A stretch of DNA of 64,000 nucleotides from Hericium rajendrae. Lineage: Eukaryota > Basidiomycota > Agaricomycetes > Russulales > Hericiaceae. The notes beneath the pieces are model-generated. The model saw nothing but the letters and a program-made list of their open reading frames with translations, searched no databases and was not told the DNA's origin. Location: the NCBI GenBank assembly GCA_033439255.1, contig CM065885.1, positions 434,001 through 498,000 of the forward strand. The letters run 5' to 3'. Of this stretch, positions 22,255 to 33,777 are shown piece after piece (position 1 is the stretch's first letter; every line of letters starts with the position of its first letter). The position numbers and the translations under genes were made by a program.

Positions 22255-24051
22255 ATGATAGCACTGACACAGGCTCGACGCTTCATCCTGGAGATCCCAG
22301 AAGAGCTGCTTCTCGGTATCTTTCGATATCTAGAAGGTAGAGACATTATTCGGTGTGCCTCGGTACGTTTTGAGATCTTCTGTGGAGGACTGTTTCTAAA
22401 CGTATAAGTTCTAGGTATGCCGCCACTTCTCGCTTATGATAGCTCATTCGATGGAGATGAAGTACAAAATCGAGCTCTCATCTGACACCCTCACCGATTG
22501 TCCTTCCATGCTGCCGACGAACAAACGCCTCAGCCTCCTCCATCGGCGACGTCATGCCCTGCGCAAACCCACATTGCAGAAATACATCATTCCCGACATG
22601 CTGGATACAAACATCCAGTCCCAAATCCTCGAAGGAGGCATTGTTGCGTCGCTTGTGAACATGCCGTTTATCAACAGCGCAGCCTCGCCTTCCATGAAGC
22701 AGCGGCTTCACATCCTCCCCCTCCCATCGCACGATCGCGAAAAGGCCGCTACCCTCATGGATCACCCCCTCGACATACCGATCTACGACCTCGCCATGGA
22801 TCCCTCCCAAGACCTGCTTGTACTGACCGAATTGCACTATTACACTTCTGGACCCGAGCAGACCACAAGCATTGATATCCGCCTGCATCTGCGCGCACTG
22901 GGACATCCCGAGCTTGCCGTGCATCCGGCCGCTGGCCATCCGATCTTAGCTGCAACACTTAATACCTCCTTCCACGTATCGCCGCCGATGATCTACGGCG
23001 ATGTCGTTGCGCTCGTCATATACCACCCGCAGAACCATGTGCTTGTCTGGAATTGGAGGACCGGGCAGAATCTGGTGGTGCGTCCCCTTTCTATATTCCG
23101 TGCATGCTTTCATGACTGAAGCGTCCATAGTGCAAGACACATAGCGAATTGCCACTCGACGAGATGCCGACGTACTTTTCGTTCGTCTCCGACCACGCTT
23201 ACATTATCACCGATGTGTTCTCGCCATACCCGGGTGGCGGCCGCCTGCAACTGTTCTCGTTCACCGGCGACTCCAGCCCGCACAAAGGCGGCATGTCGGT
23301 GGACGTGCTTCGGACCCAGCGCTCTCCCACACATGTCGCATCACTGGAGCTCCCTGCAGTCCATCAGAGCGTCACCCGGCGTATGGTCCTCCACTCCGCT
23401 ACCCACTCGCCATCGCGCCATGCGCCGTTCGCCACACCTTCCGCCGCGCGGCTGCAACTTCTCACTCTGCATTACGCGACACCTGTCACGCGCTCATTTC
23501 GCTTCGTCATCGACAACGGTGTATTCCTCCGTTTACTAGACAACACCGCGGGTTCTTGCCAAGCGGACAAAACAAAAGCCCCCACCATCCCTTGGAAAAA
23601 GTGGGGCCCCGGCGCATCGCGCGCCTTCATTCGAAACGACACGCAGGACCTCCTGCGCAGACACGCGCACGGCCGGCACCTCCTCCTGCAGGACCGCCGG
23701 CGGCAGCGGCTCTATGCCCAGCTCCTCTGCTTCGACACCTCGTACGCGCGCCCACAGGCCCCACAACGCGAGACGCACGCCTTCGAGCTGCTCCCGGGCG
23801 GCGTGCGCCCCGTGTGCGCGCACACGGCCGACATCGTCACGCGTCCAACGACGCTTCCCATGGGGGACGTCTTTTTGCGGCCGGTGGTGACGTGGCTGCC
23901 TTACCACGTCGCGGTGGAGTTCTATGCGCCGCCGGACGCGGAGTTCGCGGTGGCCGATACGCGGTTGGTGATGCTGAAGGGCAACTCGGAGAGGGCGCTG
24001 GCGCAGCCCCAACCAGACGAGACGCGGGATCTTGAGGTGTTCATGCTGTGA
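22255..24051 (+). CDS. F-box protein
   Basis: Probable substrate receptor of an SCF ubiquitin ligase. Exons 22255-22362, 22415-23077 and 23131-24051 join in frame to 563 residues. The N-terminal F-box reads EIPEELLLGIFRYLEGRDII then RCASVCRHF, with the first intron inside it. The remaining ~520 residues resemble the long beta-rich C-terminal regions of Agaricomycete F-box proteins (repeated hydrophobic strand patterns such as LVIYHPQNHVLVWNWRTG) but show no repeat I can name with certainty. Substrate unknown. The exon joins are supported by continuous sense on both sides and by GT/AG sites (GTACGT-CTAG and GTGCGT-ATAG). Confidence 0.8.
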
Positions 24052-24477
24052 TGCGGATGGCTTTCTTGTTTGCGAGCTCTATAGAGGTTCGAGCTTTCTG
24101 CTCTGGATTCTGGGTTCTAACAGTGCTATTAATCGGGCAGGTTTGACCGATATTCTTGTAATTCCTCAATTACGTTAATACTAATCATAATATTGTTCAT
24201 CCGATTTCTTTAATGCGAGAAGCCAATGTTCGTTCACCCACAGAGGTCGTGGTACGTGAGCCATCACTCGACTCTAGCTTTGCTCGGTGCGCTATCTCAA
24301 CGGCTATCTGCTCCAATCCATAAATGCAATAGCCGTCAACTGTCGTCGACGCCAGACAGTCATTAGCATCATCGAAGTAGGTTATGTGCGGTCATAATAG
24401 TACGTCCTCAAACTCAAAGCACAAAAGTATTGACTGTTTAACATGTCCATGCCTTCGTAAGTCCAGCACCGCAGGTA
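24052..24477. other. Convergent intergenic region
   Basis: Shared 3' region of the F-box gene (plus) and the ICMT-like gene (minus); AT-rich, no gene seen. Confidence 0.5.
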
Positions 24478-25249
24478 TCAAAAAACAAAGGGCAGAAGCC
24501 TATAAGGCGTCTTCTGGACCCACTTGCTCCACGCCTCCCCGAACCGCGCCCTCAGCATCCCGTCTTCCTTGATCGTCCTTGTAATGACAATAGTCATGTC
24601 CATAACCCGCATAGCAACCCAGATCCGGAAGTACCACCGGCCGACCTCGGTGTCGAGCCATCCGCACTCCCGGAACCATGAGCCCTGCCCGAACTGGATG
24701 AGCGCGGCGCCTATAACCTTGATGAACAGGCCCGTGTAGCTCGGATGCCGCACGACGCTGTACGGCCCCGTCGTTACGAGCTGGTGCTCCTTGCGCATCG
24801 CGAGTTCGAAGGTGAACATTCGGCCCATGGTGCGGTAGCACAGGAGGCGTAGGAGTGCACCGCTGATCGTGAGCGCTGCGCCCGTCCGGAATTGGGGCGT
24901 GATCTGGGGGCGGCCCATTCCATTTGCAGTGAGCAGCCCAAGGACACGTTGAGAAAGCGGTGCGTCGGGCGCGAGGCTCGCGACGATGACGGCGGACTCG
25001 CTCAGACAGCACAGTGCGAAGCCACCCTACATAGCACGACCGTCAGCTATGTGCCCGCTTTCCACATCACGGGTTTCATACCTTTACGATCATAGTGAGG
25101 ACCGGCATGAGATTATATGGCCAGAGGCGCTCCAGTCCTGAAGGCTTGATCCTGTCTTCCTCCGCTGCTGCCCCCGGTGGCGTGTACGATTTCCAGAGCA
25201 ACGCCGAGCTCGTCAGTAAGAGCGGGACCTTGTACACTGGAGATGACAT
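24478..25249 (-). CDS. Isoprenylcysteine carboxyl methyltransferase-like membrane protein
   Basis: Integral membrane methyltransferase of the ICMT/PEMT fold, expected in the ER, using S-adenosylmethionine to methylate the C-terminal prenylcysteine of CaaX proteins (Ras/Rho proteins, mating pheromones). Two exons, 25249-25082 and 25026-24478, give 238 residues. The diagnostic region is clear: TGPYSVVRHPSYTG, then a membrane segment, then ITRTIKEDGMLRARFGEAWS with the conserved E...L...FG..W pattern and a YRLLP end. Hydrophobic N-terminal segments (VPLLLTSSALLWK, GGFALCCLSES) fit multi-pass topology. Basidiomycetes often have several such genes, so this need not be the Ste14 orthologue. Confidence 0.8.
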
Positions 25250-25788
25250 TTTTCACGGCGAAATAATTGTTCTATCTCAGCCGTTAACCGTTTCTTTTAT
25301 AAGGGCGTGTCTCGCAGTTCGCAGCCGCCGTGGAAAGCCTGTTAATGTCCGAGTCCCGCGGGATTTGGGCTGGCGGCGAGCGGCGGCGACTGGACGATAC
25401 CGCAGCATTCCACGCAGCAATGATCGCCATCTACTTTTGGTGGCCGGAAGAGATGTACCGGTCTCGAACTAGAAAATAGAAAGCAAACGGACTGACAGCG
25501 ACAGAGTGGCTTCGGGGCTGGGGGAACGGGTCACTGAATGTTCTCAAATCCTGTACACATAAAAGAGAGGAAGCACAAATGTCAATATCCTTTGAGCACT
25601 TTCATACGATAAGTTATCACTCACCTGTTGGTTTCATACGACAGTACGCCGAAAGACCGCCGAAGCTTCAATATGAAAGGGCCATTTCGATTAACTGACA
25701 ACAATTTCAAACAACTAAAACAGATATCATCCGTGTTTCACCGATGTGCATTTAAATGGAATCGTACGCCCTCTTGACTGCGCCCTGG
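25250..25788. other. Intergenic region
   Basis: Upstream of the ICMT-like gene and downstream of the F-box-like gene; no gene recognised. Confidence 0.5.
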
Positions 25789-26992
25789 CTACCTGTCCTC
25801 GGATACGCGAGCAGCAACGCTCTCCAGGAACGCAGCCTCGGCCACATCGTCAGCCTCCCGAACCTCCTCCTCAATCGAAATTCCAGTGTACCCGACGCCC
25901 GCGTCCAGCATGGCATATCTGACCACAGACCCCTCCTGTCCACTATCTTCTTCGAAATCTAGCTTCGCCTCCTTCAGATTAGTGAGCTCTGCAGCGAAGC
26001 GCGGGTATATATCCGACCACCGTCTCATTTCGCCGTCTTCAGGGAGGATGTGACTGCAATGCTTGAAATTCAGCCTTTCCAGCGTCGCCTTATGCCGAAT
26101 GATGAAATCCTCTACGCCTGACTCTTCGGCGAAGAGAACTTGGCCGAAGGACAGGGAGGTAAGATTAGGATAGGTGATGTCCGACAACGGGAGACGGGGT
26201 GCGTAGCCAATTTCTTGATCGGTGTGGAGGCTTAGGGACGTTAGAGTTGCTGAGGGGGGCTGCAGGAAACGGGTTGGGATCGTGGTTTGCCAGAATTTGA
26301 TGAACGGCTCTTCGTCGTACCAGCCGAACTGCTCTTGCTCGGATATCGTGGAGATGCGAAGCTCGGTGAGGCTGCCCAGCAGCGATGTAAACCCCTCTCG
26401 GTCAAACACTTCGCTGTGGAGAGCGATCAGGGAGTTAAACGTCAGAGACTTCAGCTTGAGAGGATGGGCGACAAGCCCTTCTAGGACTGCATTCTGCAGC
26501 AGGCGCGTGTCTGCTTCGTCCTCTTCCTCATAGCGCGGGTTGAACGTGAAGCTGACGGAGTCGAGCAGGGGAAGCTCATGGAAGAGGGAGATCACAGCTT
26601 TGAGCGCTTCACGAAGACCTTCCTGGTCCTTTTCCTCGGATTCTTCGTTATCTGAAAGAGGGCGTGGTGAGTGGACCTGAGTCTATTGCGCGTTAGACCG
26701 CATCTGACGAGGCGCACATACTTTCCACTTCGCCGAGTTCCTCGTTAGCATCAGGACGAGCATGAACATCCACGATCACCACCTTCTTAACGTGCTTCGC
26801 GACAGTCTCCGTGGACAACGCTTCCTGGAGTTTCTGAAGGCTGTCGATCGTAATCTTGGCACGCAAAGAGCGGAACACAGCAGGCGTGGCGACCTTGGAC
26901 AGTGTCTTGTTCGCCTCCCGGACTCGAAGCAGGTCGTCGCTCGGCAAATCGTCGACGACAGCTTTGAGAAGTTCTACTGGGAGAGTGTCCAT
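25789..26992 (-). CDS. F-box-like / leucine-rich protein, paralogue of 52349-53619
   Basis: Two exons, 26992-26722 and 26651-25789, encode 377 residues. The N-terminal F-box-like segment is LPVELLKAVVDDLPSDDLLR; a variable leucine-rich body follows with strand-turn patterns (LKSLTFNSLIAL, LTSLSFGQVLF, LERLNFKHC). It shares with the plus-strand gene at 52349 the start M(D/N)...PVELLK, the intron at the same place in an acidic loop after about 90 residues, the FWQTTIPTRFLQP versus FWGDTLPQCFLQP block, the EDFIIRHKATLERL versus EEFLMRHKDSLEHL block and an RYAMLD/RYAKLD near the end. Likely an SCF adaptor of an expanded mushroom family; substrate unknown. Confidence 0.8.
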
Positions 26993-27672
26993 CGATGCGA
27001 GAATGCTGGAATTTGCAGGGTATCGGACGGCAAACCAAGGAACAATGCGAGCTCTGCTTTTGAGCACTTTGTAGGACGGCCAGGCACACCCGCTTTCCGC
27101 AACAATCCCAGTGACAAACCTTTTCGATCGTGAAATCAAACGTGCGGGTCCAGATAGGTCCAAGTACCTAAGATGGAAACTAAGATGGAACAAAAATACA
27201 CGGGCGCTTCTCATGAGGGCATGGGCGCTTCATGGAGATCATCCGCACGAAGAGCCACGCGAGTCAGAGCGCGAAGATGCGTGTGAATGCCGGAACCTTT
27301 GCAAACTCGGTGAGGAGAGAGGACGTGTTCGAAGCGCGTACCCTGCACGCTGTCGATACACATGCTGTCTGTAGAGTGCAAAGTAGTGAGGCACGTATAC
27401 GTTTAGATCCCTGACTCACCTGGAACCTTCACGGGCTCAGGCCTCAGGGTCCGCATGATCGATTCTGAAAATTGACACTGACATAATTCTGTGCGCACCG
27501 GTAAGAAGAAAATGACCAGGGAAAAGCTTCCAAACCGATGTAATAGCATGGGTATAAACGGTATTAAGTATAGTCATAGATACAGCAAGCCGGCTTCCAG
27601 CAGACATGCAAAACAAGGCACATTAGCGACTGGATAATGCGACCAGAGGTTGCGTGCACTCACCGGATAAGA
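26993..27672. other. Intergenic region
   Basis: Open frame extends upstream of 26992 in the F-box-like frame, but the ATG at 26992 directly precedes the F-box. No further gene seen. Confidence 0.45.
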
Positions 27673-30600
27673 TTAGATACCACCAAACTTCGCCCAGTCC
27701 ACCTTCCGCTCCCGACCCCGGCCGACCGAGGTTATATCAGACAGATGACGCATCGTCGGTCTCCCATGCGGACAGTTCCACGGCTGCTCGATCGTTCCCA
27801 TGTGACGAATGACCTGGAGAACGCAATGATGCATTAGTATCTACGAACCGATCTCCCTCGTGCCACGCACCGTTGTCATCTGCTTCACAGGCAGCGCCTT
27901 GCCCACCATGATGCTCTTTCTGCACGCGCGCATGGCGAACATGGCGCGGGCTTTCGAGCAGCGCACCATGGTCCCGGCAGGACGATCATGCATGAGATGA
28001 AGCAATTCTTCAAGATCTGCGAAGACTGTAAGTAAATAAATGGCAGATGAAAAGTGTAGTGAACACGTACCCTTAACGTCGAAGACCGTGGCCTTGCTGA
28101 CTGGCTGGGCCACCAGCTTGACACGCCGATCATCGTCCGGATCGGCAGATTCGTCGACGGCAATCTCGAAACCGTTCTGCTTTAGAACGTCGATGTTTTC
28201 GATCGCAACGAGCTGATCAGCCGCGGTGAGCTCCAGTGTCCTCGGCCTTCAACAATGAGATCAGTCAAGGGCCACAGTCGACTTAAGAAGACAGGATAGG
28301 CTCACGTATACAACCGCTGCGACTCGATCTGCGTCGTCTGCTGCAGCGTCTCAAAATTGTACTTCTCGTCGGACGCATGCTGATCAACGATGAACAGATC
28401 GTCCATCGCGTCCACGCGTCCATCGCCAGCGGCCGCCTTCCTCCGCCGCGCAATGATAAATCCAAGATTGAACTGCCCCACAACCTCCATCGTCTCGAAG
28501 TCGTCCTTGTGCAGCACGCGCGAGAGCACCTCGTCAGCAGCCTCCCCAGTTTCAGCGATGCCTGCCTTGCTCCGCAGGGCCTCTTTTGCGGACGCTTGGG
28601 AGCTGGACAGACTAGCTTCCTGCGAGGCCCGTGCGGAGTCAAGCTTGTCGCGCAGAAGGCCCCAGGCGGCAGCGACGCGGGACAGGTCGAAAGAGGTGGA
28701 ACTTGTGTCTTCGGATATAGTGCGGACGACCTCCGGCGGGCCGATGAGCTCGTCATAGGCGTCAGCGGTCTCTGCAATGATGCTCGAGGAAGCCTTGGGG
28801 CGCGCCTCGAATGCGGGGGTGTTCTGCCCAGATGTCCGTGGCTCATCATCAGTGAGATCGATGATGTCGCTCGAAGCGGCTTTGGAGAGAGCGGGCCTTC
28901 CATCGTTGACTGTGATGAGATCTTCATCTGCAATGATACTCTCCTGGATGTCGACGTCCATCGTCTCATCGACGATGGCAGTACTCAAGTCTGGCTGGAC
29001 AGCGTCCTCCCTCTCGGGAGTGACATCGCTCATCTCCTCGTCTTCGTCCTCCTGCTCATCCTCGTCTTCATCTTCTACATCCCGATCCACTGCATTTTCA
29101 TCCTTCTTGCCTACCGTCTGACTCCCACTCGCAAACCCCTTCAGTTTCGTCATAAAACTCTCCTTCGCCTTTCTCCCAGTCTCAAGCCTCGGCCTCTTCC
29201 GTCTGTGCTCCGACCCTTCCTGGGCGCTCGTGCCCCGCCGTAGATTCCACGACGCGCCAGACGTATCCAGCACCATCTGTACGCCGCGCGTCTTGTCCTT
29301 CGACGCGGCATTCACGCTCTTGTCCGCGTCTCCGTTGAGAATACGCTCGACCGTCGCGGGCGCGCGGCCAGTGGACGAAGCACGCGAGCTACCACGCGAA
29401 CTGGACTGGGCATCGTCGGCGGCGATCGGTTTCTGTACCGCTCCAGAAGGCGCTGAAGTCGTCCGCCTGGATGTGCCAGCGCTGGAAACAGACCAACTGA
29501 TGTCCGCCGAGGAGATACACTTGCGACTGGTATTAGCGCCGGCATCCTTGACGATGCCCGCAGGCTCCTCGTCCTCGTCCTCTTCCGGCGCCGCGTCCTC
29601 GTCTGCGGCATCTACTGCGATGACATCGTGGGATACAGGTAGAGGCAACCGAAGTGCGGGCGTGCGGAGCGTCTCCACCAATGGCTCGGACTGCGACGAC
29701 GAATCGGGCTGCAGGGGTTCATCGTCGTGTAGTGACGGCGGCACGGTGCTATCGTCCCCGCCCGCGGGGTGTTCCGTTGATTTATGTTGGGAAACCGTGT
29801 GTGAAGGGCCTGCTACCGATTCTTGATCGAGCTCATCGACTTCGGCGTCTTCGGTCGTTTCGTCCGACACTTCTTGTTCATCGCCATCTATGCCAACCAG
29901 GTCTGATTTGTGCGAGTCCTTCCGGCTTAGGGAAGCGGAAAGCTGTGGTCTTTGAGATGCCTGCGTTGCGTTGAGCGTAAATGTAGACCGCGCCGACGAG
30001 AATGCATCTGTCAGGGTAGCCTGATCGGAATTGCCCGAACAAACGGAATTCATGTTTCGAGTCAATCTGATGTTGTACTGATATAGCATGAGCGAAAGGG
30101 CTTACCTTGAGTGCCTCGATGAGGTTGTTCTCGCTGTGGAGCAGAATGGTCCTTTTGTCTGGGCTCACGTTGATATCGCATGATTCTGAAGCAAACATCT
30201 CAGATGTGATCACTCCAAGATGGCCGTCAAGAACGGACCGGTGGGTATGATGAAATCAGCGACTATAAAAGGAGACTGTTGTATGTTAAATGTCTTGTAC
30301 ACTTCGTTGAACGCCTTCTGAACCTGATCCGAAGACCTTCTCAGCATCGGTGACTAGAACCATGCAGTGATTATTACCTTTACCGGCGAACAAGGACGCC
30401 CATTGATAAAAAAGAACTGCCGGTCAGTTCCTGTCCTGCCGCACCCCACAGAGAACTTCGACACAAGACCGTGCACCCGAACGATATTGGTGCTGTTGGA
30501 TGCACTGTGATACAACAACAATAAAGCACGGGACATAACAATCACAAGGCAGGCGCTAGCGTACCTATCTCGATCCAGCCCGCGCCTTCGAAGGACGGAT

Positions 30601-31580
30601 CTCTCCGTCTCGACGTCGAACGCCAAATCGAGGTCGACGATGTTCTCGAGGGACTTCGGGCCCCATAGAGCGGAAATGGCAGTTCGCAGCGAAGTTGACC
30701 CATCCGTTCTCAGCTGGAAGGACTTCCGTCTATTGATCTGTTACTCATGCATGCAAGAAGTATATGGAACAAGTGACTCACCCTCCCTCGGGCTGATTGG
30801 AGACAGTCAGTCTCACGCCTTGGTTTTCTTTTGTGCAGGGAACGAGAGCATACGCGTTGAGGAGGTTCAGTGCCTTTCCGAACTCACGCTTAGCGTTGCG
30901 CTGAAGCTCCTTTCGACGCACAGGTAATGGCACAAACAACCCGTTGATAGTGACGGTAGTGCCACGCTATCAATGAAATTGTTGAGACATGGTCAAAACG
31001 ACAAGAAGTAAATTCACCTGTCTCGCCACCTTGCCATTTCTGCTTTTCACGTGTCCATTTCTGTCCAGCTCAAGTACAGTACCCATGGGCGCCTGCGAGG
31101 ATGTAGAAGTGGTAATTAAAACACTTTCACTCAACGCGCACAGGGATGATAAGGCTTCGCCGCGGAAACCAAAGCTGATCACAGAGGTGAGGTCTTCAAA
31201 TGTGGCTAGCTTCGATGTGTGATGCTTCAGACCTAGAAAATGACAGCTATCGAAGATGACTCTCTGTTGCCAGCACAGATGATACTCACCAACATTATCG
31301 TAGTCCTCAGTTGCGATGCCTGTCCCATTATCTATCACTTCGATAGACTTCAGGCCGTAATCCTTGAATCGGACCTCTGCAGAGCAGCGTGAACGATCTG
31401 ACACGTCCGAATTTACGCTTCTCACTCACCGATACTGGTGGCTTTCGCGTCGAGACTGTTTTCGACCAGCTCCTTCACCGCAGTCTGGAGATCACTGACG
31501 ACCTGACCTGAGGTGATCCGGTGAATGGAATCCGCGTCAATAGCCCTGATTGCATGGTTCCCTGTCTCCTCCTGGGACAT
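27673..31580 (-). CDS. PMS1: DNA mismatch repair endonuclease PMS1 (human PMS2 type)
   Basis: MutL-alpha subunit that nicks the daughter strand in mismatch repair, in complex with MLH1. Twelve exons by eye: 31580-31430, 31376-31290, 31232-31018, 30966-30782, 30729-30565, 30504-30378, 30353-30239, 30185-30106, 30020-28306, 28246-28071, 28026-27871 and 27813-27673. GHL ATPase motifs: [18 protein letters not shown] and [23 protein letters not shown] is the family's linker signature. A long acidic, disordered linker fills most of exon 9. The endonuclease motif [12 protein letters not shown] matches DQHA-x2-E-x4-E, and the zinc-site partner [11 protein letters not shown] lies near the end. All catalytic residues I know for this family are present. 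The 5' part is cut into small exons of 80-215 nt, typical for this conserved gene. Confidence 0.95.
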
Positions 31581-32664
31581 AAAGCACGTTCAGGACGTTT
31601 TTACGAGGGCCTAAGGCTATGCTGGCTCGGCCAACGTTCAACAATGAGAGGATATGTACAAAGCTAAAAGTGCTTTGCTGCAGTCAGTTCACCGTCCAGA
31701 CGCGACGCGGCGAGCGCCGCTGAATTACCAGAGTGACAATTTTGATCTCCGCCTCAATGAGGTGGCACATGCCGTCTGCTCACCGCACAGCGCCGCCACT
31801 GCTCCCAACACGCCCTATCGCTGTGTCTACTATCCTCGACACCGATCTAGATGATAATTTGCCGCACTGCTCTAGTCTACGCGACGTGTCACACCCTCAT
31901 AGCAATGCTCGTTGACCTAGGCTTAACCCCAACACGTCGGCGGTGGTCGGAACCTGGCTCGTGACCCGTCTATTGTCTGAAGGCCATCGATTATAGTCAT
32001 TGAGCTACTGTGATATAGAAGCTGGGTGGTGGCAGCGCCTACAACTGATGACCATAATCATTGTTCTCAGAGCGATGCTACAAACAGGCTCATCATTATG
32101 GAACAAGAGGAGGCTTCCCGATGCGGCTGTTGTCCGCAATCCGGGACACCCGCTGGCCCGCACCCGAGCACCCGAGCGCGCAACTGCCCATTCCCCGTCC
32201 TCCTGTCCACCCATTTCAGTGCCATTACTCTATTGACGACCCGTTTTGGATCCCGCCCTAACCCATTTTGAGCCATCCAGCAGATCCAGCTGCCAACAAG
32301 CATTCTCTTTGTCTCGCGTCACAACCTGCTTTTGTAGGGCTTTGGCATCTTCAACCTAATATCGCTCCCTGCATTCTTTATCCTGGTAGGTGCATTAGCG
32401 GACACGTTGGGAAGGCGTGGAGCGTTGTCTCATCTCCCGGGGCCAAGCATCCGCATTGGGCAGTACGTTTGCACCGCTTGATGCCCTGTCTCTATTGACC
32501 CTTTGATGCACGTTGCCCGGGCCCATTTGTTCTGTCATTGATGACACAAAAGACTGCATCTTTCAAGGCTTTATAACCCCCCGACGCTTGTCCGCGCCCC
32601 ATCTCTGCACCCAGCAGCGTGTTTGATAGCTCGTGGCTTCCGCACTTCAGCACGCTGTCCCGTC
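31581..32664. other. Divergent intergenic region
   Basis: Shared upstream region between PMS1 (minus) and the nucleotidyltransferase-like gene (plus). No gene recognised. Confidence 0.5.
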
Positions 32665-33433
32665 ATGTCCTCCTCTAGCATGGCCTCAGAGCACAATGAA
32701 GTCCTCTTGACCCGCGCCAGCCTCCGCTCCATCCTCCATGACCTGTCCAATCGCCTGTATGCCTCCTTCGGCCACCAAGTGCGTCTGCTCGTACACGGTG
32801 GCGCCGTGGTGGTCATGCATCCGCAGCTCAAGAGCCGCCGCGCGACGCGCGACATTGACTACATCCACCGTGCCTTCGTCGCGGACTACCAGCGATATGG
32901 CGTCTACGATGCCGAGGCACGTCTCACGTCCTGCATCGCTGCGACGGCGCGGAAGTTCGGTCTCGGTCGCGACTGGATGAACGCTCATGCAGATGTCGCG
33001 CTGCCCATGGCACCAGAGTAAGCATCTCTTACCCCCTCCGCTCCCGCCACTCCGCCGACACCGCTCCCATAGCCGCTACGGCCGTCTTTACGACCCCATC
33101 GCACACGGCTCCATGAACCAGACCAACATCGACCACAACACGATCTACTCCTCCCCAGGCCTGCTACTGGTCGGCGTAACGTGGGCATGGGGCCTCGCGC
33201 TCAAGTTCGTGCGCTACCAGAAAGACGACCCCGGCGACGTCGCCGCGATGCTCCGCCTCGCGTACTGGCAGCGCGGCATCAAGTGGGACGTCGACTCGCT
33301 CGAGAAATGGATGACGGCCATCTGCTGGCCGATGGGATACTCCTCGTATCCGCACCCCAAGGTCGAAACGCTTCGGAAGCGGCTGCACCACGCCATTGCC
33401 CTGGCGAAAGGACGAGCACTCCCGACGCCGTGA
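32665..33433 (+). CDS. Conserved fungal protein, nucleotidyltransferase-like fold (unknown function)
   Basis: Two exons, 32665-33017 and 33073-33433, join in frame (GA|C at the junction gives D) to 237 residues. The segment VRLLVHGGAVVVMHP followed by RRATRDIDYI resembles the G-G ... D-x-D arrangement of minimal nucleotidyltransferases, and the later GRDWMNAHADVALP and FVRYQKDDPGDVAAMLRLA fit the same fold (helix after the strand pair). I recall similar single-domain proteins across Agaricomycetes without an assigned role. No signal peptide or membrane segment. The fold is an inference from motif spacing; whether it is catalytic is unknown. Confidence 0.7.
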
Positions 33434-33777
33434 TGATCCCGGCCTGCAGCATATGAGTCTCGTCCAGCATCTGTCGTCCGTCCATCTCGTTGCTTTATTG
33501 TTGTTTATTATGTTACATACTGCATGCATGGTCATGCCATTCTGTCGCTTCCTCCAGGTTATTACATCTACCACGGACTTGATACCAGTGCACTCGATAC
33601 CTAAAAGGACCGACAGCGGCCTTCATCCTCGGATTCGTAGTGTACGATGACCCCCACTGTATTCCTGCAATTCACGTCCATCATGACCTCACCGGTACCT
33701 AATGCCCCGGGTCCATCCTACACATTACGCGCGTCATTATACTCGTTCTACATCTAGCACTCCCGTGCGTCTACAAG
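33434..33777. other. Convergent intergenic region
   Basis: 3' ends of two genes meet here; no gene seen. Confidence 0.5.

Noticed and set aside
24478-25249. Pheromone gene near the ICMT-like gene, forming a mating cluster
   Set aside because: No short CaaX-ending ORF or seven-helix receptor was seen in the surrounding sequence.
28377-29826. Long plus-strand open frames opposite PMS1 exon 9
   Set aside because: Antisense shadow of the GC-rich disordered linker of PMS1; no motif, no start context.
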